In this document: positions 15,401-21,959 of the stretch, one piece after another
Layout of the letters: the number at the start of each line of letters is the position of its first letter
Position numbering within the stretch: position 1 is the first letter of the stretch
DNA from: an uncultured Lachnospiraceae bacterium
GTDB lineage: Bacteria > Bacillota > Clostridia > Lachnospirales > Lachnospiraceae
NCBI GenBank assembly: GCA_947175435.1
Contig: CAMWMS010000009.1
Location: 1-35,226 of the forward strand
Direction of reading: 5' to 3'
Length of the DNA stretch: 35,226 nt
Translations under genes and position numbers: made by a program
Notes under the pieces: model-generated
What the model saw: the letters and a program-made list of their open reading frames with translations, nothing else
What the model was told of the DNA's origin: nothing
Databases searched by the model: none

Positions 15401-17933
15401 CGGGAAAGTTTCAGTGGATAAGAACGGCATTTTAACCTACGGAACAAATGCGGGAAAGGCCGGGGATTTTGCAATCATTCCAATCGTGGTTTCTTTCTCC
15501 AATTATAAAAGTGCCGGTCTTAATGTGAAAATCATATTTGATAAGCTGACACTGACGGTAGCCGATCCCATGGCTGTCCCAGAATCTGAAAGGCAGCTTG
15601 TTGCAGGCTCAAAGGTCACCCTGACATGCGAAACGGCAGGCGCGGGGATTTATTATACGACAGGTGACAGTGAGAAAGCATTGGCAGATCCGACGAAAAA
15701 AGACATTCGATATACAGAACCGATTACCATCGACAAAGATATGTATATAAAGGCAGTGGCCATAAAAGACGGCAACCGGAGCAAAATAGTTACGCTTCAT
15801 TATACTGTAATTGATGCGGCAGATAAAGTTTTAAGACCTTATGCTGTTCCGGGACAGGGTACAGTCGAGAACGGGACGAAAGTGGAATTAAAGTGCGATA
15901 CACCTGCTGCGGAAATTTATTATGTGACGGGTCAGAATGTGGATATGCTCGGCGCTGTGCCTGTGGATGATGCCCATAAGTATACGGAACCGATTGAGAT
16001 TACTAAGGATATGGTAATTAAAGCGATTGCCAAAAAAGACGGTATGAAGGACAGTGACCTTTCGACATTCAAATATAAGACCAAAGTGATACTTGATGCG
16101 CCTGTGGCTGATCCGGATCCCGGCATAGTTGACCGGGGAAGTTACATATCTTTGAAAGCTGGCAGCAATGTCAACATTTACTATACAATGGATCTGAGTA
16201 ATCCAGTGACGTCAGGATCGGCAAAGCTTTATGAGAAAAAGATTCGGGTTGACGGTGATCCAGGCAGTTCCATAGTTATTAAGGCCGTTGCGGAAAAGGA
16301 CGGTATTTATAGTGAGACTGCTGTCTTTACCTACACGGTTTCCGAAAATATAGTAAAAGGTTTACAGGTTATGCTGGCAGGCGATGACGAATTTACCTAC
16401 ACTGGAAGAGCCATTACTCCCGCAGTCATCGTTACTTATAATGGGGAAGAACTTACGGAAGGCAAAGACTATACGGTACGGTACAGCAATAATGTGAAAG
16501 CGGCGGATAAAAATGCGGGCAAGGCACCCAAGATCACGGTAACCGGCAAAGGCAATTTGACCAATAGCAGAAGTGTTACTTTCTGCATTGCACCCAAGGA
16601 CATTGGAGATGAAGTGGATGTAGTGGGTGGAAACATTGTGGTTGTGCAAGGAAAGACTGCTTCGCCTGTACTGTTTTATGACGGTGTGAAGCTGACTGCG
16701 AAGGATTTTGTGAACCCGGATGCTAAGAAGAAATATAATCAGGATGATACGGTGACGATTACAGGGAAGGGTAACTTCGAAGGGACGCGCGATATCGATG
16801 TCAAGGTTGTCAATAAGGCGGATTTGAAGAAATTCACTGTTACTATCAATAATCAGGCATTAAAAGAGGAACCCTTGGTTTATGACGGTGAAGCAAAAAC
16901 ATTAGATGGTTATTTCGAGGTTTTTGACAAAGCAGATAAATCAAGTCCTTTAGAAGAGTCTAGTGATTATACAGTCATTTATCCTAGGAATAATATCAAT
17001 GCGGGCAAAGTAAAGTTTACGGTTATAGGATTAGGTGAATATTACGGAACGGTTACTAAGACTTACACGATTAAGCCCAGAGTTGTTAAAACAGAGGCGG
17101 ACGGCAATATGGAAGTGAACGTAGATGATGGTGATAATTACTCTTTCAGAAATGGCGGTGTTACAATACCTGATTTAACTGTCATCTGCGATGGCGATGT
17201 CCTGGTTCCGGGAAAAGATTATAAGGTTACATATAGCAACAACAAGAAAATCTGTACGGATAGCAAGGCAAAATGCACCATATCCTTCACGGGCAATTAT
17301 AAAGGTAGCAAAGCGCTTACGCGGAAATTTAATGTTATTCCTGCTGTGCTGGATGATGTCGATCAGGTTAACGGATCGGAAATCGTTGCAGTCGGCGACA
17401 TGGTTTATAAAGGCAAACCCGGCGCTTATAAGTCAGTGCCTTATGTGACTGCAAACGGTGTACTGCTGAAATCCGCTGATTATAAGGTGTCTTATTATCA
17501 AGATCAAGACATGACACAGGTGATTGACGGCAAGACTGATTCGAGTTCGGTTGATCTTGCTGAAAGCGATAAGCAGACTGTGTATGTGAAGATTGAAGGT
17601 AAGGGGAACTACGAAGGCACTTTAACTGCGGCGTACAATGTCTACAGATTAACGGAGGATGTCATTGATCTTTCAAAGGCAAAGATAAATTTTGTTGGAG
17701 GAAATAGAGTAGCATATACCGGGGAAAGCGTTGAGCCTGAAATAGAGGTTATGTACAAGTCAGGAAAAGAATGGAAAAAAGTAGATGCCGATGATATTGG
17801 GGCATACGTGAAGGTTACTTATATCAATAATTTGAACAAGGGCAAGGCATCTGTAATGATCAATGGCAACGGCGGCAAATACGCGTGCAGCAAAACCGCA
17901 GTGTTCAGCATTGTGCCAAAGAGCATGAAGTAA
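12432..17933 (+). CDS. Giant BspA-family leucine-rich-repeat surface protein, main body
   Basis: The open frame runs without a stop from 12387; 12432 is merely its first TTG and has no ribosome binding site. Layout by nucleotide: eight DUF285/BspA repeats of 26 residues (about 12530-13200, unit MFxxCxSLTxLDVSGFDTSQVTD), a Big_3-like domain (13320-13570), a linker and ten more repeats (13745-14545), another Big_3-like domain (14640-14920), then YDG-like and linker sequence. Three chitobiase-C-terminal-like domains follow (15560-16345: IYYTTG, IYYVTG, IYYTMD), then about five YxG-P-V-Y-NN domains to the end. There is no LPXTG motif or membrane anchor, so cell attachment is unclear. The family is associated with adhesion. 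Translation as secreted protein needs the frameshift at 12385-12391. Confidence 0.88.
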   Translation: MTVEGEGDFSDNYRIPWRDYSHSIKSAEVNVKGMTNASYMFYDCSNLTSVDVSGFDTSEVTDMSYMFHQCSSLTNLDVSGFDTSKVTDMDHMFSYCKNLINLDVSGFDTSQVTDMDHMFGGCINLMSLDVSGFDTSEVTNMWAMFNGCVSLINLDVSGFDTGQVTSMGWMFNRCISLTSLDVSGFDTSQVTDMRYMFKDCISLTSLDTSGFTGNISEMYAMFKGCGNLTSLDLSGLAVSKGVQTDDVFTGCTSLTTIHTPLNLERSITLPGESTDIWYQMDGAEITELPMYLNYSIVISKNEIPVIKSALTATKTKTNYGCGDRVDIDDLTVTYYDADGIGTKITEGYSTNADEIDMSTLGIKILKITYNGLTATVMLNVKSGFNGSFGAITWVIDVDGKLTVDGTGDFSDDDGYFNQERAPWYDYADDIISAEVNVTDMTNASYMFNGCKYITSISLAGVDTSRVTNMGGMFYDCESLKRLDLSGLDTSQVTNMSEMFYNCNSLKSLNVSGFDTSQVTNTRRMFYDCESMKSLDVSGLDTSQVTEMAGMFSGCSSLTTLDVSGFNTSQVTSMWDMFNNCESLTNLDVSGLDTSQVIDMAGMFSGCSSLTNLDVSGFDTSQVTDMADMFSECNSLTSLDVTGFDTSNVIDREYGGWQGMDGMFSSCSNLASLDINSFNMSKLDSVSGMFIGCTSLATIYTPCNIKCPVSLSGSWNTKDIWYDEDGNKYTELPQNLDYSILIRRNKMPTFGEIEAKKVETDYICGDTVHIDDLTVLYYDDYGVAHTLGSGEYATNVDEIDMSTAGEKTLIITYNDGWDILTYRIKLTVAKYMLNADNVMITLSDTSDYVYDGNPKIPEVTVVYVLDSYAVSENSTTGRYITLEKDRDYTVTYENNTDAFETNADIEMAKNAPRAIITGKNQYGGTISKYFSIRKAEAPRGEEQAVLIQDFGEVQEGRTFDLSGCFADYGSKTRYSVGLPIEDNTVPGSVLSGKVSVDKNGILTYGTNAGKAGDFAIIPIVVSFSNYKSAGLNVKIIFDKLTLTVADPMAVPESERQLVAGSKVTLTCETAGAGIYYTTGDSEKALADPTKKDIRYTEPITIDKDMYIKAVAIKDGNRSKIVTLHYTVIDAADKVLRPYAVPGQGTVENGTKVELKCDTPAAEIYYVTGQNVDMLGAVPVDDAHKYTEPIEITKDMVIKAIAKKDGMKDSDLSTFKYKTKVILDAPVADPDPGIVDRGSYISLKAGSNVNIYYTMDLSNPVTSGSAKLYEKKIRVDGDPGSSIVIKAVAEKDGIYSETAVFTYTVSENIVKGLQVMLAGDDEFTYTGRAITPAVIVTYNGEELTEGKDYTVRYSNNVKAADKNAGKAPKITVTGKGNLTNSRSVTFCIAPKDIGDEVDVVGGNIVVVQGKTASPVLFYDGVKLTAKDFVNPDAKKKYNQDDTVTITGKGNFEGTRDIDVKVVNKADLKKFTVTINNQALKEEPLVYDGEAKTLDGYFEVFDKADKSSPLEESSDYTVIYPRNNINAGKVKFTVIGLGEYYGTVTKTYTIKPRVVKTEADGNMEVNVDDGDNYSFRNGGVTIPDLTVICDGDVLVPGKDYKVTYSNNKKICTDSKAKCTISFTGNYKGSKALTRKFNVIPAVLDDVDQVNGSEIVAVGDMVYKGKPGAYKSVPYVTANGVLLKSADYKVSYYQDQDMTQVIDGKTDSSSVDLAESDKQTVYVKIEGKGNYEGTLTAAYNVYRLTEDVIDLSKAKINFVGGNRVAYTGESVEPEIEVMYKSGKEWKKVDADDIGAYVKVTYINNLNKGKASVMINGNGGKYACSKTAVFSIVPKSMK
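12531..13200 (+). repeat. First block of eight 78-bp BspA repeats
   Basis: Tandem 26-codon units, each with a Met-x-x-Met-Phe start, Cys, Leu and the core LDVSGFDTSQVTD. The DNA is nearly identical between neighbours (for example ttggatgtgagtggctttga recurs), so unequal recombination could change copy number. Confidence 0.85.
13745..14545 (+). repeat. Second block of ten 78-bp BspA repeats
   Basis: Same unit as the first block with more divergence, beginning at MTNASYMF as the first block does. The preceding module (TWVIDVDGKLTVDGTGDFS) parallels the one before the first block, showing an internal duplication of a module plus repeats. Confidence 0.85.
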
Positions 17934-18040
17934 AAAAGAAATGATTTACGAGAAAAGTACCGAAATCTTCGGGTTGCGGTACTTAAGATAATAAAAGCGT
18001 AGCGGTATGCGGATAGTATGATAACCAAATAAGGATTCGG

Positions 18041-18093
18041 GAAAGCAGTTATCTTGATGGCGGTGTGGATCGTCAAGGTGGCTGCTTTCTTTT
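18041..18093 (+). terminator. Intrinsic terminator after the surface protein
   Basis: A 17-bp stem with several G-U pairs: GAAAGCAGTTATCTTGA (18041-18057) with TCAAGGTGGCTGCTTTC (18073-18089), then TTTT. A smaller hairpin, AAGTACCG with CGGTACTT, lies at 17955-17984 without a T tract. Apart from these and an AGACTATA box, 17934-18324 shows no gene. Confidence 0.7.
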
Positions 18094-18256
18094 GCTTGGA
18101 CGGGCTTCACAGATAGTATTCGGTAGAACCCTATACAGGTTCAGATAAAGACCATTACAGGCAGAATTTCCATGAGGGCGGCTAAGAGTGGTAGCCTATT
18201 TCTAAAAAAACGGTATGATTGCGTGACCGATATTGAGTAAAAATATATGTGATTGC

Positions 18257-18264
18257 AGACTATA
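18257..18264 (+). promoter_or_regulatory. AGACTATA box before the recombinase operon
   Basis: A fourth copy of the octamer found three times before the XRE repressor. It lies directly after TTGCAG (18254-18259, overlapping) and before TATAAA about 15 bases further, so it could sit inside the promoter of the 58-codon gene and recombinase. Confidence 0.4.
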
Positions 18265-18324
18265 CAGTTCGCATATAAATAACAAAACGGAACCTGCTAC
18301 AAAATCAAATAAGGAGGTTAACAG

Positions 18325-18501
18325 ATGAAAGAGCCAAGCACATATAAAGTCGTCAGGGAATATGGCAATCAATACGGGTTGGAAGAACTAATGCGGCGGA
18401 TTATACGTTGTCATCTCGGGGAAAGTAATTATGCCGAAAGGGCAGGTGTGCAATTCCCGGAATCCAAGGTAGATGATTATGGCGTGCAGCTTACCGGATA
18501 A
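18325..18501 (+). CDS. 58-residue protein preceding the serine recombinase
   Basis: An open frame of 58 codons with AAGGAGG 7 bases before the ATG, the best ribosome binding site of the region. The product begins MKEPSTYKVVREYGNQYGLE and continues with LMRRIIRCHLGESNYAER; it is small, basic in the centre and soluble. It ends 7 bp before the preferred recombinase start, so the two are probably translated together. I do not recognise a family. Small proteins beside serine integrases sometimes act as recombination directionality factors; here that is only a position-based guess. Confidence 0.7.
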   Translation: MKEPSTYKVVREYGNQYGLEELMRRIIRCHLGESNYAERAGVQFPESKVDDYGVQLTG

Positions 18502-18508
18502 AGAGCAT

Positions 18509-20101
18509 ATGCCTGAAAATAATAACCAGTTAAAAACAGCATTATACATTCGTCTTTCGAGAGAAGACGGCGACAAATCGGAGAGCCTGAGTATAAGCAA
18601 TCAGCGTTTGCAACTGATGGAATATGTCAGCAGGAAGACGGATTTGTACCTGTATGATACATACATAGATGATGGCTATACAGGAACTAATTTTAATCGT
18701 CCTGCTTTCGAACGGATGATTAAGGATATTGAGTCCAGAAATGTACAGTGTGTGGTTGTCAAAGATTTGTCCAGACTGGGCAGAAACATGCCAGAGGTTT
18801 CAAGGTACATAAACGAGTATTTCCCGGCTAAAAAAGTTCGCTTTATTGCCATAAACGACAGTGTGGATAGAAAGTATTACGATAACGACGCCAGTGAAGA
18901 TATGATGATTGATGTCAAAAATATGTTTAATGGTTTTTATCCAAAAGATATATCCAAAAAGGTACGCTCGACTTTCAGAACCAAACAAAGCAATGGTCAG
19001 TTTATAGGTGCGTTTGCCAGCTTTGGATATGTTAAGTCGACCAAGGACCACAACAAACTGGAAGTTGATGAGTATGCGGCCGGTATCGTAAGGCGTATTT
19101 TTGCCATGTATGTCAAAGGCATAGGACAGAATACAATCGCAAAAATTCTAAATGAGGAGAACATACCATGTCCGTCAGAATACAAGAAGCAGCAAGGGCT
19201 CAACTATCATAACAGCAACCGGCTTGATGCAACCTCTTATTGGACATATTCTACGATAAGAAATATTTTAAAGAATGAAATTTATATTGGAAATATGGTG
19301 CAGAATAAGAGCTTTAGGCAGATGTGCAAGAAAAGTGCGGTAAGCCTTCCCAAGGAGCAGTGGATTGTTGTTGAGAACACGCACGAGCCGATTATAGATA
19401 GGGATACATGGGATAAAGTTCAGGACTTGTTGAAGAGAAATACAAGGCATACCAGTCTTACAGAAAATGTCCACATGTTTGCAGGTTATTTGAAGTGCGG
19501 TGACTGTGGGCGTGCCATGGTTAAAATTAGACGTAAAGGTGTCTGCTTCTTTAACTGCGGCAGTTATAACCGGTACGGAAAGAAATTCTGCAGCATTCAC
19601 AGTATCACGGAACAGGAGCTGGAGGGAATCGTACTGGATGATTTGAATCTGATTATCAGTTCTGTAAAGGATATCAGCCGGCTGATTGAAGAAGAAAACC
19701 AGAAGCAAAGAAAGAATCATGCAGATTTTCTGGGAGATATCTCTAAGTATCAGGTAGAAATTGACCGACTCGTAATGAAGAAGGAACGTGCCTACGAAGA
19801 TTATTCAGACGGCCTCATTACAAGAGATGACTACATGAGGTACAGAGATAAATATGAGCAACAGATTAGTACTGCCCGCTCTGCGATTGAAAAAATCAAT
19901 CAGTTGAAAAGCCAGGTGCCTGCAAAGAATCCATGGATTGAAAAACTGCTGCAATATGAGAAGCTGTACCGCCTTGACAGGGATATAGTAGTGGAAATGA
20001 TTTCCATGATTTACATCTATGAGGACAATACGATTAAGATTGTCTATAACTTCTCTGACGAATTGGAAGCATTATTAAACCGGCATGCCTGCAGTGATTA
20101 G
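18509..20101 (+). CDS. Large serine recombinase (TnpX/TndX-like)
   Basis: A 530-residue site-specific recombinase that probably inserts and excises this element. Order: a resolvase catalytic domain (residues about 10-155) with LYIRLSRED carrying the nucleophile Ser17, SLSISNQ, DDGYTGTNFNRPAFERM and VVKDLSRLGRN with conserved arginines; a recombinase domain (FGYVKSTKDHNKLEV onward); a zinc ribbon with CGDCGRAM and NCGSYNRYGKKFC; and a coiled-coil C-terminal region. All catalytic motifs are intact. The start at 18509 follows the upstream stop by 7 bases; a longer frame opens at 18473 with a weak AAGG. It lies near the right end of the element, as in Tn4451-like transposons. Confidence 0.93.
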   Translation: MPENNNQLKTALYIRLSREDGDKSESLSISNQRLQLMEYVSRKTDLYLYDTYIDDGYTGTNFNRPAFERMIKDIESRNVQCVVVKDLSRLGRNMPEVSRYINEYFPAKKVRFIAINDSVDRKYYDNDASEDMMIDVKNMFNGFYPKDISKKVRSTFRTKQSNGQFIGAFASFGYVKSTKDHNKLEVDEYAAGIVRRIFAMYVKGIGQNTIAKILNEENIPCPSEYKKQQGLNYHNSNRLDATSYWTYSTIRNILKNEIYIGNMVQNKSFRQMCKKSAVSLPKEQWIVVENTHEPIIDRDTWDKVQDLLKRNTRHTSLTENVHMFAGYLKCGDCGRAMVKIRRKGVCFFNCGSYNRYGKKFCSIHSITEQELEGIVLDDLNLIISSVKDISRLIEEENQKQRKNHADFLGDISKYQVEIDRLVMKKERAYEDYSDGLITRDDYMRYRDKYEQQISTARSAIEKINQLKSQVPAKNPWIEKLLQYEKLYRLDRDIVVEMISMIYIYEDNTIKIVYNFSDELEALLNRHACSD

Positions 20102-20117
20102 CGGGCTGCCGGTTTTG
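20080..20117 (+). terminator. Terminator overlapping the end of the recombinase gene
   Basis: CCGGC (20080-20084) and GCC pair with GGC and GCCGG (20104-20112), followed by TTTT. The stem begins inside the last codons of the recombinase. Confidence 0.6.
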
Positions 20118-20400
20118 TGTGAATCCATTAGTGGAAATATTAACGGCTTTTGCATAACAGAATCAATGAAATAAGATATCCATAGTGAGGTAAAGCGGTT
20201 GTATTTGCAGTGAATATTGCCTATAATAGAATCAAGAGCGGAGATGTGAAGGGTGGATGTGTTGAAACTGTAAAGTCTATGCGGCTCCGTTTGCTGTATT
20301 TTGAACGAGGATGATATCAATTATGTGGAAGCGAATAAGTTGGATAAAGGCATAGATTCTATTAAATCGACCGAACTGTGTCACACGAAAAGGCAATGCG
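20118..20400 (+). pseudogene. Remnant of an Uma2-family gene with its promoter
   Basis: This stretch is a decayed copy of 24405-24830. Shared parts: GAAATATTAAC-like leader, ATGAAATAAGATA, the promoter TTGTAT-17-TATAAT (20199-20227), AGAATCAAGAG, a start-like GTGGATGTGTTGAAA matching ATGGATGCATTGAAA, and, after a large deletion, GCGGCTCCGTTTGCTGTATTT followed by GATGATAT and AATTATGT. A stop follows the sixth codon and one T is lost later, so no protein is made. The conserved promoter may now serve the PIN gene at 20434. Confidence 0.7.
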
Positions 20401-20433
20401 AATGATACAGGAGAAATTAAAGGAGGGTTGAGT

Positions 20434-20865
20434 GTGAAAATTTATTTAGATAACTGTTGTTATAACAGACCTTTTGATGACCAGAGTCAGATAAAAATTC
20501 ATCTTGAGGCACAAGCCAAATTATATATTCAAGCTAAGATTAGAGAAGGAGCCTATGATTTAGTTTGGTCTTACATTTTGGATTATGAAAATGGGAAAAA
20601 TCCATATGAGGAAAAACGACTTGCGATTGCTCCATGGAAGACGATTGCATCCTCGTGTATCGCGGAAGAAACAGAGGATATTCTCTCATTTGCAGAATCA
20701 CTTGCTTCCAAGGGAATAAAGACATTTGATGCTTTGCACATTTCCTGTGCGGTAGCGGCTGAGTGTGAATATTATTTAACTACTGATAAAAAGTTGTTGA
20801 ATACACCAGTACCGGAAATAAAGATTGTTAATCCTGTTGTTTTTGTAAGTGAAATGGAGGGATAA
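20434..20865 (+). CDS. PIN-domain protein, probable toxin-type ribonuclease
   Basis: A 143-residue PIN-domain protein. The N-terminus VKIYLDNCCYNRPF carries the first conserved aspartate; the C-terminal half has FDALHISCAVAAECEYYLTTDKKLL with further acidic residues expected at the metal site. PIN proteins cut RNA and often act as toxins of type II modules. The GTG at 20434 lies 6 bases after GGAGGG; the TTG at 20428 is too close to it. The next gene starts 2 bp after the stop. The pair is located at the right end of the element, where it could favour retention. No experiment supports toxicity here. Confidence 0.82.
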   Translation: MKIYLDNCCYNRPFDDQSQIKIHLEAQAKLYIQAKIREGAYDLVWSYILDYENGKNPYEEKRLAIAPWKTIASSCIAEETEDILSFAESLASKGIKTFDALHISCAVAAECEYYLTTDKKLLNTPVPEIKIVNPVVFVSEMEG

Positions 20866-20867
20866 AT

Positions 20868-21071
20868 ATGAGAACAGATACTGTGGTTAAGCAGGAAGGG
20901 ATAAATGCGTTAATTGCCCAATTAGGTTATGTTGATGCGGAACGTTTTATTGCTTTGATAAACAGCGAGTCTTTTGATTATACAAAATGGCGAGAACAGT
21001 TTTTGGATGCAGAATCTAGTGTGCGTGAACTAAGCCGAAAGGCTATGATGTATTCTGAAAAAAATGTTTAA
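20868..21071 (+). CDS. Small partner of the PIN protein, putative antitoxin
   Basis: A 67-residue protein beginning MRTDTVVKQEGINALIAQLG and containing RFIALINSESFDYTKWREQ. It starts 2 bp after the PIN gene stop, with GGAGGG inside the end of that gene, so the pair is cotranscribed and translationally coupled. Its acidic, helical nature and size fit an antitoxin, but there is no recognisable DNA-binding motif, and the toxin-first order is the less common one. It is the last gene of the element; a strong hairpin follows at 21082. Confidence 0.65.
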   Translation: MRTDTVVKQEGINALIAQLGYVDAERFIALINSESFDYTKWREQFLDAESSVRELSRKAMMYSEKNV

Positions 21072-21081
21072 CTGTTAGTTT

Positions 21082-21118
21082 GGAAAAAGGACAGTGTCAT
21101 GGGGTCCTGTCCTTTTCC
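21082..21118. terminator. Terminator just inside the right end of the element
   Basis: GGAAAAAGGACAG (21082-21094) pairs with CTGTCCTTTTCC (21107-21118), one A bulged, with A and T runs that make it work on both strands. It ends element transcription 19 bp before the right core. Confidence 0.75.
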
Positions 21119-21127
21119 ATTAACAGT

Positions 21128-21146
21128 CCATCACCGTGGGGGAATG
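21128..21146. repeat. Right attachment site (attR): right terminal arm plus 10-bp core
   Basis: CCATCACCG (21128-21136) directly precedes the core TGGGGGAATG (21137-21146). In the circular form it would face CGGTTGATGG from the left end. The 12 bases between the arms are centred on GA. Confidence 0.85.
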
Positions 21147-21718
21147 AGGATACTGGCCGGATTCTGGAGATTCTTAAGAAGCATAATGTGAAAGTGACGT
21201 TCTTCATGACCGGCGGATGGGTGGAGAGCTACCCGGATGACGTGAAGGCAATTCTGGCGGACGGGCACGACCTGGGCAACCACAGCGAGAATCATAAAAA
21301 TATGTCCCAGCTTTCCGACGAACAGTGTCAGGAAGAGCTGATGAAAGTACATACTAAGGTGCAGGAGCTTACCGGCTATGAGATGTGCCTTTTCAGACCG
21401 CCTTATGGAGATTATGACAATCATGTCATAACAAATGCACATAAATGCGGTTATTATCCGATTCAATGGTCGATCGATTCTCTCGATTGGAAGGACTACG
21501 GAGTGGACGACATCGTCAAGCGCGTGGTGGAGTCTGATAAGTTGAATAACGGAGCGATTATACTTATGCATAATGGGGCAAAATACACGGCGGACGCGCT
21601 GGAGTCGGTCATTACCGGACTGCAGGATAAAGGGTATGAGCTGGTGCCGATCTCGCAGCTGATTTACAAGGACAAATATCACATGAAGGCGGACGGGACG
21701 CAGGTGTCAGGGCAGTAA
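21137..21718 (+). CDS. PdaB-like polysaccharide deacetylase, 3' part
   Basis: The 3' part supplies most of the NodB-type catalytic domain: WGNEDTGRILEILKKHN, TFFMTGGW, the metal-binding GHDLGNHSENH (motif 2), LFRPPYGDYD (motif 3), SIDSLDWKDYG (motif 4) and AIILMHNG (motif 5). The motif-1 aspartate is missing because it lies in the 5' part ending at 9640. Joined through the 10-bp core, the frame codes for about 339 residues with one anchor segment and all five motifs. In place, the frame opens at a TTG (21080) inside the element's terminator, with no ribosome binding site, so it is probably not translated. The overall pattern matches PdaB-type sporulation deacetylases. Confidence 0.85.
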   Translation, partial: WGNEDTGRILEILKKHNVKVTFFMTGGWVESYPDDVKAILADGHDLGNHSENHKNMSQLSDEQCQEELMKVHTKVQELTGYEMCLFRPPYGDYDNHVITNAHKCGYYPIQWSIDSLDWKDYGVDDIVKRVVESDKLNNGAIILMHNGAKYTADALESVITGLQDKGYELVPISQLIYKDKYHMKADGTQVSGQ

Positions 21719-21742
21719 AGGAGTGCAAACGGCACTCTATGA

Positions 21743-21784
21743 AAGAGGCTGTGCATTAAGCATGCTTAGTGCGCAGCTTCTTTT
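21743..21784 (+). terminator. Terminator after the deacetylase gene
   Basis: AGAGGCTGTGCATTAAGC pairs with GCTTAGTGCGCAGCTTCT around GCATGC-type centre, followed by TTTT. A smaller GAGTGC/GCACTC hairpin precedes it at 21721. Confidence 0.65.
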
Positions 21785-21856
21785 CGGTTAACGGGATACT
21801 GCCGTGGAAGATACTTTAATCAAACCTTGTATATATACAAAATACACATAATTTTT

Positions 21857-21926
21857 TTGACGTCCATAAATTTTCTGCATAAATTTAACAATTTTTCTGT
21901 AAATATTCTCCAGTATGTTATATAAT
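21857..21926 (+). promoter_or_regulatory. Promoter region of glgC-glgD
   Basis: TTGACG (21857-21862) is followed after 17 bases by TAAATT (21880-21885). A second possible -10, TATAAT, lies at 21921-21926, 33 bases before the start codon, with a poor TGTAAA 17 bases upstream. Which one is used cannot be told from the sequence. Confidence 0.45.
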
Positions 21927-21959
21927 CTGTTTATCAAGAAAAATAGGAGGAATCGTATT

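Larger units (their letters stand above)
9631..21146 (+). mobile_element. Serine-recombinase element inserted in a PdaB-like deacetylase gene
   Basis: The element is about 11,506 bp between crossover sites and is bounded by direct copies of TGGGGGAATG at 9631-9640 and 21137-21146. Removing one copy and everything between restores the deacetylase frame exactly (SFDAAWGN joined to EDTGRILEI). Contents in order: a 65-codon gene, an XRE-like gene, a frameshifted tnpV, a leftward XRE repressor, gene remnants including symE, a split BspA-type giant surface protein, a 58-codon gene, a 530-residue large serine recombinase, an Uma2 remnant, and a PIN/partner pair ending in a terminator. TnpV together with this recombinase type recalls Tn4451-like mobilizable transposons, but no relaxase or mobilization gene remains. 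The boundaries are strongly supported; current mobility is unproven. Confidence 0.88.

Noticed and set aside
21080-21136. Fusion start giving LSFSINSPSPWGN, which looks like a replacement of LSFDAAWGN
   Set aside because: The sequence is the terminator and terminal arm of the element read in frame by chance. There is no ribosome binding site and the catalytic aspartate is absent.
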